From: Terebella lapidaria
Lineage: Eukaryota; Annelida; Polychaeta; Terebellida; Terebellidae
Assembly (NCBI GenBank): GCA_949152475.1
Contig: OX424561.1
Location: forward strand, 9,176,001-9,240,000
Direction: 5' to 3'
DNA: 64,000 nucleotides
This document shows positions 20,868-33,800 of this stretch, piece by piece. The position numbers were made by a program, and so were the translations under genes. Numbering within the stretch: the stretch's first letter is position 1; every line of letters starts with the position of its first letter. The notes under the pieces are model-generated. The model was not told the origin of the DNA, ran no database searches, and was given only the letters and a program-made list of their open reading frames with translations.

Positions 20868-23571
20868 TCTATAGATCTGGTAATAGCACTCCATTATGAG
20901 AACTCCATCTTTCAGGGTTGAGTGTAAGTTTTCCCTGGCAATGCACATATATTCCTGGTTTATCATAACGTTCCAGCAGACCTGTATTCGGTCACAATGC
21001 AGCCAAATAATAACATTTTTTTCTAAAATATTACAGGACCATTTGTCAGGCAGTGCACAGGTTTTCAAACAAATTTCCTCTGGTAGATAAATGACCTGGC
21101 AACACAGAACTATGGCAAAATGGAGAATTCACAGAATACATGTATAGGCCTGCTTCGACATTCAACCTTCATTATAGGTGTCATTGTGGCTATAGGTGTA
21201 AGAAAATGAAAAAGCGTAATGCAATTCAGCTGTGTTTATTTGTACTGAATTCACATTGTATGCCAGTTGTATACAATTAATTCTATACATTGAAAATATA
21301 ACAATATTATAATACCACATATATACACAAGGCTCAAAATGAAAACAAGGTAATGAATAAGCCCTGCAGCGGCATGATTACTAAGTATTAATATATCATG
21401 TGCAAAACTCCAAGGAAAATATGAAATAGACCAGACTAAAAGGAATGGCTTCATTTTTGATCATTGATGCCATTTGGATATATGTAGAACTCACTCACAA
21501 AACCAATCTCAGATGAATGGACGGATTCGATTTCTTTGTGATATTTTGGATGAGTAATAAATATATATATATATAGTTGGTTACATGCCAGAATTACAAT
21601 GTTCTAGGAGAAAAATTGTTTTGCAGAAAAATACTTTATGGACGGGTGAACGGACATACTTCCTAGTGTGCTGACTGAGATAACGCGTCAAAGACACAGA
21701 GCATTAGTGACACTTGAACAGGAATTGGTATGATACAAATTGTAGCAATATGATATGAATGTAAAAAGCACACCACTGTTAAATCTGAAAATCGCTAATA
21801 TATTTGATTGTAATTTTGATATGTTCAGCCTAAATTGGTAGTACCATACTGAAATCTTGAATCACGAGTAACACTGATGATTGGAAAGCAATTAGGACTG
21901 GTAGAGGATGGAGGCAGTAATCTACAAGTATTGTATATCTCAGCCGCTAACTTCCGGAAATGTATAATCAATGCAGCGGGGTGAACATGTTATTTCTCAT
22001 TTTGATATTCAATTCCCACATAATGTTTGTATAACCTACTTGAGACAATTGTACCAGAATTATGAGGTGCTATCCTGTTCAGACAATGCATGGTATAGTA
22101 ATTATCCAAAACAGCAAGCCAGATAAAAAGATGCAAAAACAAACACCTATCAGCTATTTGTACGAGGTGTAATGAAAAATAAATATCACACACACACACA
22201 CCCACACTTTGTGCATTTATACTCTTGAATGTTTCACCAGTGATTGTACAATACATATACATATATATATCGGTATAGATCTATATATATATTTATGTAC
22301 ACATACAGTATTCTGCTCGTCATAGAAATGTTGTCATTGTCGCCAGATCCTAAAACTGACATTACACAAAAGCACCAATGAGAAACAGTAGGCATGCCAT
22401 ACCTACAAGGTCTGCACACCCTTCAAAATACTACGAAGGTCACTTGTTAGATCAGCTACACTCTGTCCAATGATATCTCTCACGGGACGGAGCAAAATTT
22501 CAACGGCAATTACTCAACAGCAACAACAGGGTAACAATAAGTCAAACATGTCTAGGATATAAATACACAAACATCAACAGAACAGATAAATTAGATATTT
22601 CGGCATATTTTGATTAAATGGTCCTACACTAAATGGATACATTCAAATTCACATATCCAACAACTCATTCATCTTCACAAAAATTTACTTTATTACTCAT
22701 ACACTGTAAGTTTACTTTCTATTCATTAAATTTCTGTATTTTGTTTTTACACTTGGCACTTACTCAAAAAAACTAGACTATGATTGATCACAGACAGAAA
22801 CAATACCTATATCACTGCTGAGGACAATAAACTGTCCATGACTGACCTAGCATGCTTGCTATAACATGTATACACATAGCCAATACTCAGTTCATAAAGG
22901 AATGACTTACTCCATAGTTAATCAAACCCTGTTAAATACAGTGGACTTGACTCTATAGCTAAGTACATCAGTCCTACTTCCCATCCAAAAAATGGTTTGA
23001 TAGCACAAGCATTTACAAAAAAACTCATTTTGTTAGATTTTGTAAAGCATACATCCATATACTGTGGGTGAAGCATCCACTGCACAAGCAAAAACTGACA
23101 AAAATTCAAACTCTGTACAAAGCAACAAAAATGCACACAAATATCACAGTAACTATCTGTCAGTACATTAATCACAAACTCACAAATGCTTTGGTCCCTG
23201 TAAAAATCTGGTATTTACATCTGAATTGGACAATATAAATTGACTGTATACCACATCAGCTTCATCGCTCCTTCTATGTGACCTAAAAACCACATGATAT
23301 ATATGAATATCTGCTCGTACACAATACTAAGGATTAGAACATGATGGAGCCCGCCATTTTCATTAAAGACAGCCATTTATCAGACAACGTATCATCGCAG
23401 AGCCCCAGCACATATAATCGAGCAATACAGTCGTTATTTGATTTCAAGAATGAGCAGATTAAGAACAGGTGATATGCAGAATGGTTCGTTGACTGGCCAG
23501 CCAGATATACCACACATAAGTGTTTCCCAAGACGATGATGGACACTAGCAGTCTTACATACGAGTCAACTC
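20868..23571. other. Spacer and probable TOGARAM1 3' untranslated region
   Basis: No gene recognised. Read on the minus strand, an AATAAA lies at 22689-22694, about 880 bases after the TOGARAM1 stop. It is a candidate polyadenylation signal but weakly supported in such AT-rich DNA. There are short TA and CA microsatellites near 21558 and 22190. Confidence 0.4.
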
Positions 23572-24844
23572 TCACGGGTTGTCAATCATGTCTTGGAGAG
23601 CCTGCTGCATGCGGGGCGTGACGCTAGATGTGTTGTTGGCGTGGTCCAGTAGTACGGGACCCATACACGTGTACAGGATCTGTACAAGGCCCGTGATCGC
23701 CTGCCGGAGGTTCCCCGTACCGCCGGGCACCGCCCCGCTGCTCGGCGTCGACCCAAGCAGGTGCCACAAGAGCGGCAATACGTGCAGGATCACCTGCCGC
23801 TGCTTCTTGGAGTACACCTCATTCGTCAAAACTGCAACATAAATAATGGATCACATGCGATTCTGGTCATGACACAGATCATCTCAAACTAGCTTCCATG
23901 AGAAATACAGCACAACTCCTCCTTACATGCCACCCGATTGATCATGTCGGGCTTGATCCTTGCATTTCCTGCTTGTGCCTGGTTTGCAAACGGTTGTAAC
24001 AACATTGACGGATCTGTCAAATGGCAGACATACATGTACATGACTTGTGTCATAACATACATGTTTTTCAAAATCATCTGCACACTTCAATATCAAATAC
24101 CATCGTTGACATTACAACATATTAACAGTATTGTCAAATTCCTTAGCTTTCAGTTTACTGCAGCAAACACTTGATCTTTCAAGCCAGAATCTTAGCTATT
24201 CAATCACTGATAACTTCTTCCCTTGCTATAAGTGTCTAAGTGGCTGACTAGGCCCTAGCCGTACCAAGGTGGTCCATATAGAGATCCAGCGTGTCGGAGG
24301 CGGCCTTGTAGATGTCCTGGTTCTTGGAGGAGATGTTTGAGGAGATCGTCTGTACAGTGAGACTGATGACACCAGACATGTGGTCCTTGAGCCGGGGTAC
24401 CAAGCGCTCCATGGACTTCAGCGCAAACAGGTTCACCTTGCTATTGGAGTCCTTCAGGCAAGGTATGAACTTGTCAAACACCTGCAAACGGGCAATACAT
24501 ATGTTTAATTGCACTCAGTGTATGACAAACGTAGGAAAATTTCTAATGTCGCTAGAGATGTTCCTGTATCATTGATGATAAATAACGTTTTGATGACGTG
24601 ACGATCTTCAGCATCATGTCCTAAAACTATGTTGTGACCGGTGATGCTGGGACTCGCCTTGTTGATGTTGTTGCCGATCACGTTGGGGTTGTTCTGGACC
24701 ATGTCTAGGAGCTGTTGTATGCCCTTCTGTCGGTCGCGCCAGTCGCTGGCTGCCATAGAGCTGCACATCGACTTTATCTCATCCATCGTCGCCTCGTCTG
24801 TCCGGGTCGTGCGCCGACTGCCTGCCGAACTCTGTGACATGTCA
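23572..24844 (-). CDS. TOGARAM1: TOGARAM1 exons 20-23: TOG4 and C-terminus
   Basis: Encodes the fourth TOG domain: SMAASDWRDRQKGIQQLLDM, FDKFIPCLKDSNSKVNLFAL, DHLDPSMLLQPFANQAQAGN, VLPLLWHLLGSTPSSGAVPG, ending at QQALQDMIDNP and a TGA at 23572-23574. These match the human KVNLVALETMHKMIPLLRDH and VLVVLWHLLGNMTNSGSLPG segments. Confidence 0.94.
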
Positions 24845-27800
24845 CTGCAACAACAGTGTGAAGTTAAGTGTCTACGCCAGTGGAAAATTTTGTGCTGACA
24901 TCCCCTGGTGACAATTAGACAGCACTCAGGGTTTTCAACTTTACTAATTCTAACTGCTCTGAGATACCACCCTACCTTGTAGCAGAGCTGCCTCTTGTCA
25001 TGGAGTTTGACCTTGACCCTTGACCTGACCTTCGTGCCCTTGCTGAGGAGGACTCCATAGGAGGATCTCCCAGACCCTGTACAATTACATGCAATGGAAT
25101 GGAGGTCATTTGATGTGCCTATACAGACCTGATCCACGCAGTAGCACATTCAACAAAACAATGTTCTGGGAAGTCAGCTAGAGTTGAGGATATCTACGAC
25201 TAAAATCAGTGGGGATGATTCAGCAAATGTTCGCCTGTTTGGCGGTCTTGAACGTGCTACCGACACATTTACAGTGTGTTCATATTTTCACAAAAATTGC
25301 CATCTCTCAGTCGGAACAAACCTTTCTCTTGAGATTGTCCAGTTTGTCCTGTATGTTACGCAGGGTCGTAACCGAGACATATTTGTTCATCATCTTCTCG
25401 AAATCCTCGTGTGACATGAGCATGTACAGCATCTTCTGGCCATTGTACCTGTTAATGGAGTCCAAGTATATACTGCAACTGTTTTTATCATTCTGTATCG
25501 ATCTCAATCGGTTTATAAATTTCAGTGTAATATGAAGCACTCAGCAACTAGAAATGAGATAAATAATATTTTTTACACGAGCCACATTCACTAAGCACAC
25601 CCCGCCGTCTGACCTTGTTTCAGCATTTGGATCTAGCAGGAACTGCGAGGCGACTGGCAGGATGCGGTCCGTCAGGTCCTTGATGCCGCTGAGGACCCGA
25701 CCAGGTCCCATCCGCTCCACGACGGCGAGGAGATACTGGGAGGTCACTCGGCGCACCGCCACATTCTTGTGGCTACAAATGGCAGGGCGAAAGGGATATA
25801 TAGTTCAAGCAATAGAGATACTCTTCAGACATGGACAAGCTTCAACACTGTACTGAAAATATGACTAGTATCTAGCTACTAACATTCATGTACATGATAT
25901 GATAGCAACGACTACATATAATATAGATTTGAAACCAGATCATTTCTTTCGAAATATTCAACAGATTAGCAAGCTACAATGGTTGCAGCCACAAGTACTG
26001 ACTTGGCGCCTCCGTTTATGAGAGCCAGCATGGCACGCTGAGGTGTGACGCAATCGACCATCAAGCACATCGTCTGATCCACGTCCTCCCGGATAAAGTG
26101 GTTACTTTCGCCGCTCTTGGCCAGCAGCACCTTTGTCGTCTGGTCCAGGTCCTGTCGGGAACAAGGTGGCATCGTCAGGGTGATTAACACATCACAGTCG
26201 CAGAATGTGTTAGCAATGAGTCATTACTTCTGAACATTACTCATGAATAGTTAGCGATATTCCAGATCTGCCCATTGAAATGTAAACAATCTTGGTTGTT
26301 TTTTGCCTTTGTTCGCAAAGGTAAAATGTCCTATCGTTCTTCACAGAACTTATTATCACCACATATTACAAAATTTCAACACTTATTTCAAGCTTCCATT
26401 TCTTGTCTCATCATGTTAGTATTGAAGACAGAGCTAAGGTAGCTGATACTGACCACGTCCATGCTGCGCTTGAGTGAGTTGTACATCTCTCCAAGACACA
26501 CGATAGCTAACCGGGACACTTGTGACCGCAGGTTTCGCACCTAAAACATGCAAAGCCAGTTTCTAAATTCATTTAGTAATGTGTAAAGGAGTCAAAACAT
26601 TGAATTTTCTCGTTTTACAATGAAGCACACCTCATGTAGACTAATGCACAAGACTAGTATAGTTCAACTTTTCCCAAAGCTAACAGACTCTAAAGACAAA
26701 GGTGGCCTAACAGAACGTATTAGTAACACGTATTTGATATAGGTAAGTGACATAATTTATGCATAAACTACATATTGTCCCCCAATTATCTGTCACCTAG
26801 CTCCTCTCGCACAAAGAGGCTTACCTCCTGCATGATTGCCATGTTGACCGTGTGTAGGTTGTTGATGAGCATGTCAGGGTGGTGGATGGCCAGACGCCGG
26901 ATGTGGTTGATCCCTGTACACTTGATGTCCCTGTCACAATAGACACATCAAAAATCTGATTATTCACATACACCTAATATCATACAACTGGGAGTTACTG
27001 TAGTTTTGTCATAATATAACATGCTGGTTGCTATTAATAATAGAAACACTGTCATAACTTTGTGTTCAAGCTGTAATACTATAAAGATTGTTGATCATAG
27101 ATAGATTTTATGCGAACCCCTTGCGAGAATAAACCTACCATTCTTCATTGGCCACAAGTTTCATGGCCTCTGTGTATGCTATGTGTGGGTCGTTGAAACT
27201 CTTGAGGTTTTCGGAAGGCTCGATTTCTCCAGCTTTGGCTGAGCTTGGGTGCGGGGGAGGAGGCCCGTCATTGGAAGGTCTGGTGAGATGGAGGGGGGGG
27301 GGGGGGGGGGAGCATAAGAAAGTACAATTAGTGGTTAGTCCAAGTCCAGTCAGTGAAACAAAACTAGAAACATGTGCGGTAATAAATTGCAATACACAAG
27401 CAACCTGATGTCGGTAGCGGTGTTCATAATCACCGTATACTGGCAATGCAGTATCTTGATAGGGTCACATTTGATAGGAATCTGTTGATAAAGTTGACCA
27501 ATTTACCATACATTATTCAAACGAGACTTACGGTTTGGGTTTCCGTTTTGCTGTAGTTGTGGGTTTATTTGCATTTTTTCGGCTGCCGACTCCATTTGCG
27601 CTAGTGACAGTGTTGTTGTTGAGAGGTGGTGACCCCTGCTGGCCGTTTCCGGAAATAGCCAGTCCTGTGGACATGATACAGTGTCAGACGATGAGCAGTA
27701 TCAGGAAGGTCAGCTTAGAGATCACTGTCTATCAACATTTACATGAGCAGAAATGTGACAGCCTCGGCACCCTCGGGATCAGTATTTATGTACATTGTAC

Positions 27801-30800
27801 CTTTAGTTTCATGAGATGTAGATGAGGCCTATTCACAAGTACATATCATCATTACAACCACTTTACAACATCAGCAAACACTCCACTTATCTCCTGCTGG
27901 GATTCTAACTGAACAAGCCTTACCGTATATACTCTACTATACGACGCAGTTTTTTGCCCCCAAATATTGCCTTTATTTCGTTTGCGTCTTATACTTGCGA
28001 CACACACAAAAGGGGGCATCATATTTGCAAGATCTCGCACCGAATGACTGCCAGACCACATTGGAGAATGGGCGATAATAGAGGCATGTCACCGTCTTTG
28101 GTCAAGCCTCACTTTTCAAGTGTATAAAAAGAAATATAAAGTGCATAAAAACGATCTGTTATGTACGTTAGATGAATTTTACATGTGGCAATGTATATTT
28201 GAAATGTGTTCATTTCATACAATAACTTGTTTATTTTCTCTTTTCAGTCGATTTCCTGCCGGCGCCTTGTTGCTGAAAATTCTGGTTATGTTGTCAATTG
28301 CTCTCACAAGGTGGCAGCTCTGTGCGCGGTTTACTGCGCATCATTGTATGCATCACGTAAGGAGCGGGTGAAATTGCAATCGATGATTTATGTAATCATG
28401 ACGATCAATAAATGAATTTGTCAGTTAACGGTTTTTTTATGTTCTTTTATGTCTATGTCATTGTGGTATCTTGAATCATATGAGAGTAACTACCGATGAA
28501 CTGCTTTCCAAATTTTGACTGAACGAATCACCCGACCTTGAGATTAGAATAGTGAATGAATGCTGGCTAACACAAGCTATGTCATGTGACCTTTTCTAAA
28601 TTTACCGGTCGCTAAACTTTTGCTTAGACATTGCTGATAAATACAACGAAATGACAAAAAACACAAGAGTTTGCATAATATTTATTCATTATAATGGCGA
28701 GAATAAAAGGTACTTTGTTCATTCATGTGAAAACATACTTACCGTTGGGGCAATTGAAGCCGCGATGATTAACACGAAGTGTGAAAACACTCGACCTTGC
28801 GGGCGTCTGACAGTCAATTGACCGTACAAAATTTCTGTCGGCAATATGGTCGAGTGATCTGCGTCTTATCTTTGAATCAACCATGATTTCCTCGATTCAG
28901 CTGCAGAATCTAATGCGTCTTATAGTCGCGTGCGTCGTATAGTAGAGTATATACGGTAATGGATTTCTGTAGTCTACAAGACTTTAACTGCTGCAATTAC
29001 TCAAGTAGTCCATCACTTGAGTGTTTTTCCTGTTGAAATGGTGTTGTTTGGCTCAAAGTAATTAAGCTAAAGTTGCAAAGTAATGAAAATTTTTATATCT
29101 TTATCTTTACCCATAAACATTTGACATATACCAGGTGTAGTGTTACACATAAACACGCAAGACATCATCAGCAGATCAGTGTAAAGAAGGCCACAAGGTG
29201 TGACCCAGACTGTCATAAAAATCTTACACATGTATTATGATCGGTGGGGACTTCTGAGAAACAGAATAGCCAATGAGGTACACAGTCACACCCTCAAGGC
29301 CGTGAATTGAACAGAATGTGACCTGTACTGAGATCCCGATACACTTGCCTGCTGACCAAAGTGATTAGCACATCACCTATCTGATTTACATGATAAAATC
29401 AATGCTGTACATGTATATTGTACAGTTATCATCAATGAAACCATCAACACACAAGAAGCTTGTAAGGCCATGTGTACATTTACATAGTGTCACATTCCAC
29501 TTCCTCACTGTCAAGACAGCTAGCTCCCGGATCACTGTGGATCACTTGACTACTGGATAAAGCTTATAAAGGTCCATCCAAACATTACAATGGTTTTATT
29601 TCATTACTATAACTTCCGACCCTTCCCTATATATATATATATGTATATGTATCACCACCCACCTTTGACTCCACTGTATACCTTTGGTCTTTATCTTGAA
29701 CCATACATTTTGTTTCGACCCATTCTTTTAACCTTGATTTCCGAGTCTCGACCCGAACTTGACTTATCTGAGCCATTACCATTGATTTCGACCCATACCT
29801 TTTACCTCGACACATTCCTTCAACCTTGACCTCAACCCATACCTCTGAATATCATCTCGACCAGTACCTTTTGCCTTGACCCATTTATTGCACCTTGACC
29901 TTGAAATGTACATTTGACTTTTATCTCAACCCGTATCCTTGACCCGTCCCTTTGACTTTTATCTCGATCTCGACCTGTGCATTTGACTTTTATCTTGACA
30001 TGTTCCCTTGACCTCGACCCATACATTTGACTTTTATCACAACCCGAACCCTTGACCTCGACCCTTACATTTAACTTTCATCACGACCCGAACCCTTGAC
30101 CTCGACCCTTACAGTTGACTTTCATCACGACCCGAACCCTTGACCTCGACCCTGACATTTGACTTTCATCACGACCCAAACCCTCGACCTCGACCCTTAC
30201 ATTTGACTTTCATCACGACCCAAACCCTCGACCTCGACCCTTACATTTGACTTTCATCACGACCCGAACCCTTGACTTCGACCCTTACATCATGTACATT
30301 TGACTTTCATCACGACCCGTACCTTGGACTTTTATCTTGACACTTACCCTTGACCTCGACCCATACATTTGACTCTTATCTTGAACTGTAGCCTTGACCT
30401 CAACCCTTACATTTGATTTTCATCATGACCCGAACCCTTGACTTTTATCATGACACGTACCCTTGACCTCAACAAGTACATTTGACTCTTATCTTGAACT
30501 GTAGCCTTGATATCGAATCGTACCTTCATCTCGACCTGTACCCTGACCTCGACCCGTACCTTCAACTTTTATCATGACCCGTACCATCGACCTCGACCTG
30601 TACCATTGACTTTGACCCGCACATTTGGCTTTTATCTCGACCGGTACCCTTGACCTGTACATTTGACTTGCATCTCAACCTGTTCACTAGACTTCAACAC
30701 ATTCCTTTGAGCTAGACCCGTACATTTGACTTTTATCTCGACTGGTCCCCTTGACCTGTACATTTGACTTGCATTTCGACCCGTACCCTAGACTTCGACA

Positions 30801-33800
30801 CATTCCTTTGAGCTAGACTCATACATTTGACTTTTATTTCGACGCGTACCTTTGACCTCATCCTCGGAGGCCTGGTTGCTGAGTTTGCGTAGTTTTTCCT
30901 GCTGTCTCTCCTTCTCCCGCCGCACTCTGTCCTCCTCTTGTCGGCGGCGCTCCTCCTGCTCCCGCGCTCGATTCTGGCGCTCACGTTCACGCTCTGCCCG
31001 CTCGGCCACACGTTCTCGTTCCGCCTCCTCCTGTTTGAGCCGAAACTTTTTCTCCAGGTGCTCCCGTGTCGACTTGGACATCGACATAGATGCCACATCC
31101 TGCAACATACAGTATTGTAGTGTTAGATGATAACATTTGAAATACAACTAACTGCATCACATCTCACTGAGTTTGAGCAATCTTCACACTGATAATATAA
31201 TACTTGTTTTGGCATTCCCACATTTTTGTAACACATTGCATCAGGTCTACAAATCTCAGCACTAAATAATCTTTGTCTTCATATTGACTGATTTGAACAG
31301 ACTCCATACACACAATACACACACATGGTATGCAGAGTGGAAATCTCTTCGACAAAGCCTGATATATCAACAGGGCACTGACCTATTGATCAGTCATATA
31401 CCTCAAATTATTCCCAATCAACAAGGACCCCATAAAATGCTCGTGTTGCTGGCTGTGTGAGCTGAAGCATGGAGACAAGTGGGAAGTGATGAATGGATCC
31501 CTCGAGATGGGAAAAACCAACCGGCAGGTGACGGCAGGCGAAGGACTTTACCTGGCGTCTGCTGCATCCTAGCCCCATCCGCTCAATACAATATTGATGA
31601 AGCTATGGCAATGAACGCTCTGCTTCCCATCTCACTCCACATGGTAAGGAGTGAATGATCTGGCTGAAAGCCAGGCCATGCTGTCTACTGGTACAAATGT
31701 AATGGCATTACCAGATTATTTCATGTTTTATTCCACAAGGATCCAATATTATTTCACAGCATAATCTGAAGGTGTTCAAGGTGAAAATTTGTGCTCCTGT
31801 CATATGCAATGCTATAAACTATGCCATACTTTATTGTGTTAATCCTCCTGTTTGTGTAAGTGTCCAACGCACAGTAAAGTATTACACTTGTCCTTAAAAG
31901 TTCAGCCTGTCATACACCACCCAATATAGGGCTCGAAATATTCCACAATCATGAACACATTGAAGTATTTAACAAATCTCCAGTCCATAACACAGGTCTG
32001 TCTACACTTGTTTGATAATCCATGTTATTGCTGCCTATTACTGCAGCAGGTCTGTAAAGGCTGGAGACCCACACTAAGAAGGTGGGTGGTGTTTACAGCC
32101 CACTAATCCACCTCACACATGCTCGTATATCACTTCAGGTATGACCAGCATAATTCCACCAAGTTTTTAAGTGTTCCTTGGCTGGGTTGCAATGCACTTT
32201 TAGTCTTGAGTAATAATCATATAACACATATGATTGCTGCTTTTTCTCGAGCTATTTTCATGACCAATCTGAACGGATATCGACGTGATTGATGTGATCA
32301 TTTCAGGACTGTTTTTTTTCCTCTTGCATAGACGTGTATGGAGGGATTTCCCAGAGATCAAACCGTGTACGCCGACCAGCTATCAAGTATCCGCAATTGT
32401 TTCTGCTGTCCAGAAATATCCTAACTGTTGTCTGGACACCACTGACTGACAACAAATGAAACGGTCACCAGGTCACTGAGCTGAGGCACCATCAATACAA
32501 CCATTAGCTCACAGCTGGAGGACTTCCCCTTTTTCCAGCATTGATGCTGGTCAAAACCCTGTTGAAATTGATCAAGTTTATCGGTCTATATCCGTATAAT
32601 TATAGACCATGTTGAGGCTATATTTTAATGTTGCTATCATTCAATTATTGTTTTGGCAAGGGCACAAGTCTACATATTACAGGTATATGGCTAGCAGCCA
32701 CCATGCTATATACGTAATCAGTTCTCATAACGAGGAGGCTTGGTAGGTACTTGATATGTATATGAAGGCCATAACTCATCTGATCACCAGGCAGCTCAGG
32801 AGCGCCAAGACACTTGTCTGGACCGAGACGATGGACGAGTGACCATAACAGCAGTCTCTATCAGCTACAATCCGTGCGGATATTTAATATAGAAAATCTG
32901 TCGTGTTCGTGTCAAATGTCAAACTCGTACAGCAATTAATTTTCCCCTCAGGAGACAAACGTTGTTTGCTGATCAATGTTGTGATGACACTAAGGGTGAC
33001 ATGATATAGGTGGCTTGTTTGATACAGACAGATAATATGATAGTTAGAAGATCAAACAGAGTGGTTGTCATAACTGTCTCTAGTGGCATATACACTAACT
33101 TCAAGTAGTTAATGGCAGTAGTTACGAGCCATCCGTCCTAAATTCGCCGCATCCCAAAATTCGCCAACAGGGCTTTCAGACCTTGTAATGCAAATGAAAC
33201 CAGCCAATCGTATCACCAATCGAGACTCTGATGTTCAATCTTTGTACCAGCAGTTTGTTTTCCATGAAACAAGTTTGTGAGCTTTGATAATATTGAGTTG
33301 GCGAATTTTGGGATGCGGTGAAACTAGGACGGATGGCTCCTACATGTACATGACCAAGTAAAATTTGATCACTGATGCGAAAATCATTCATGTACAAAAT
33401 TTGGAAGTACAAGCAGTGAAATACGAAAAATTGCTTTGATTGCCCAACTGGCATGCTCAGTTGCGTGACGTGGTCATCAGCTGACAACGCTGGACAAAAA
33501 CATGTTTTACGCCTTCTTTATGTCCGACTCATAATCGAGATTACGTGCGTGAGAGCAGTTGCTGTCTAGTGTTTCTACATGCCTTCATTTCCTTTTCACA
33601 AATGGCACAACATTCAGGTCTGAAAGTGGAACAGGTGAGGCTGGATTTAAATCGGACCATGGTTCGTAAAATCTATACCAAAGCCTAAATGGGGTTCCAG
33701 GATTGATAACATCATGAGGAGTCAGTGAGTTGAAGTCACGGGGTTGGGTAGTTCAATGAAAGTACATGTACTTGCTCACGTATACTTGACGTAACATAAC

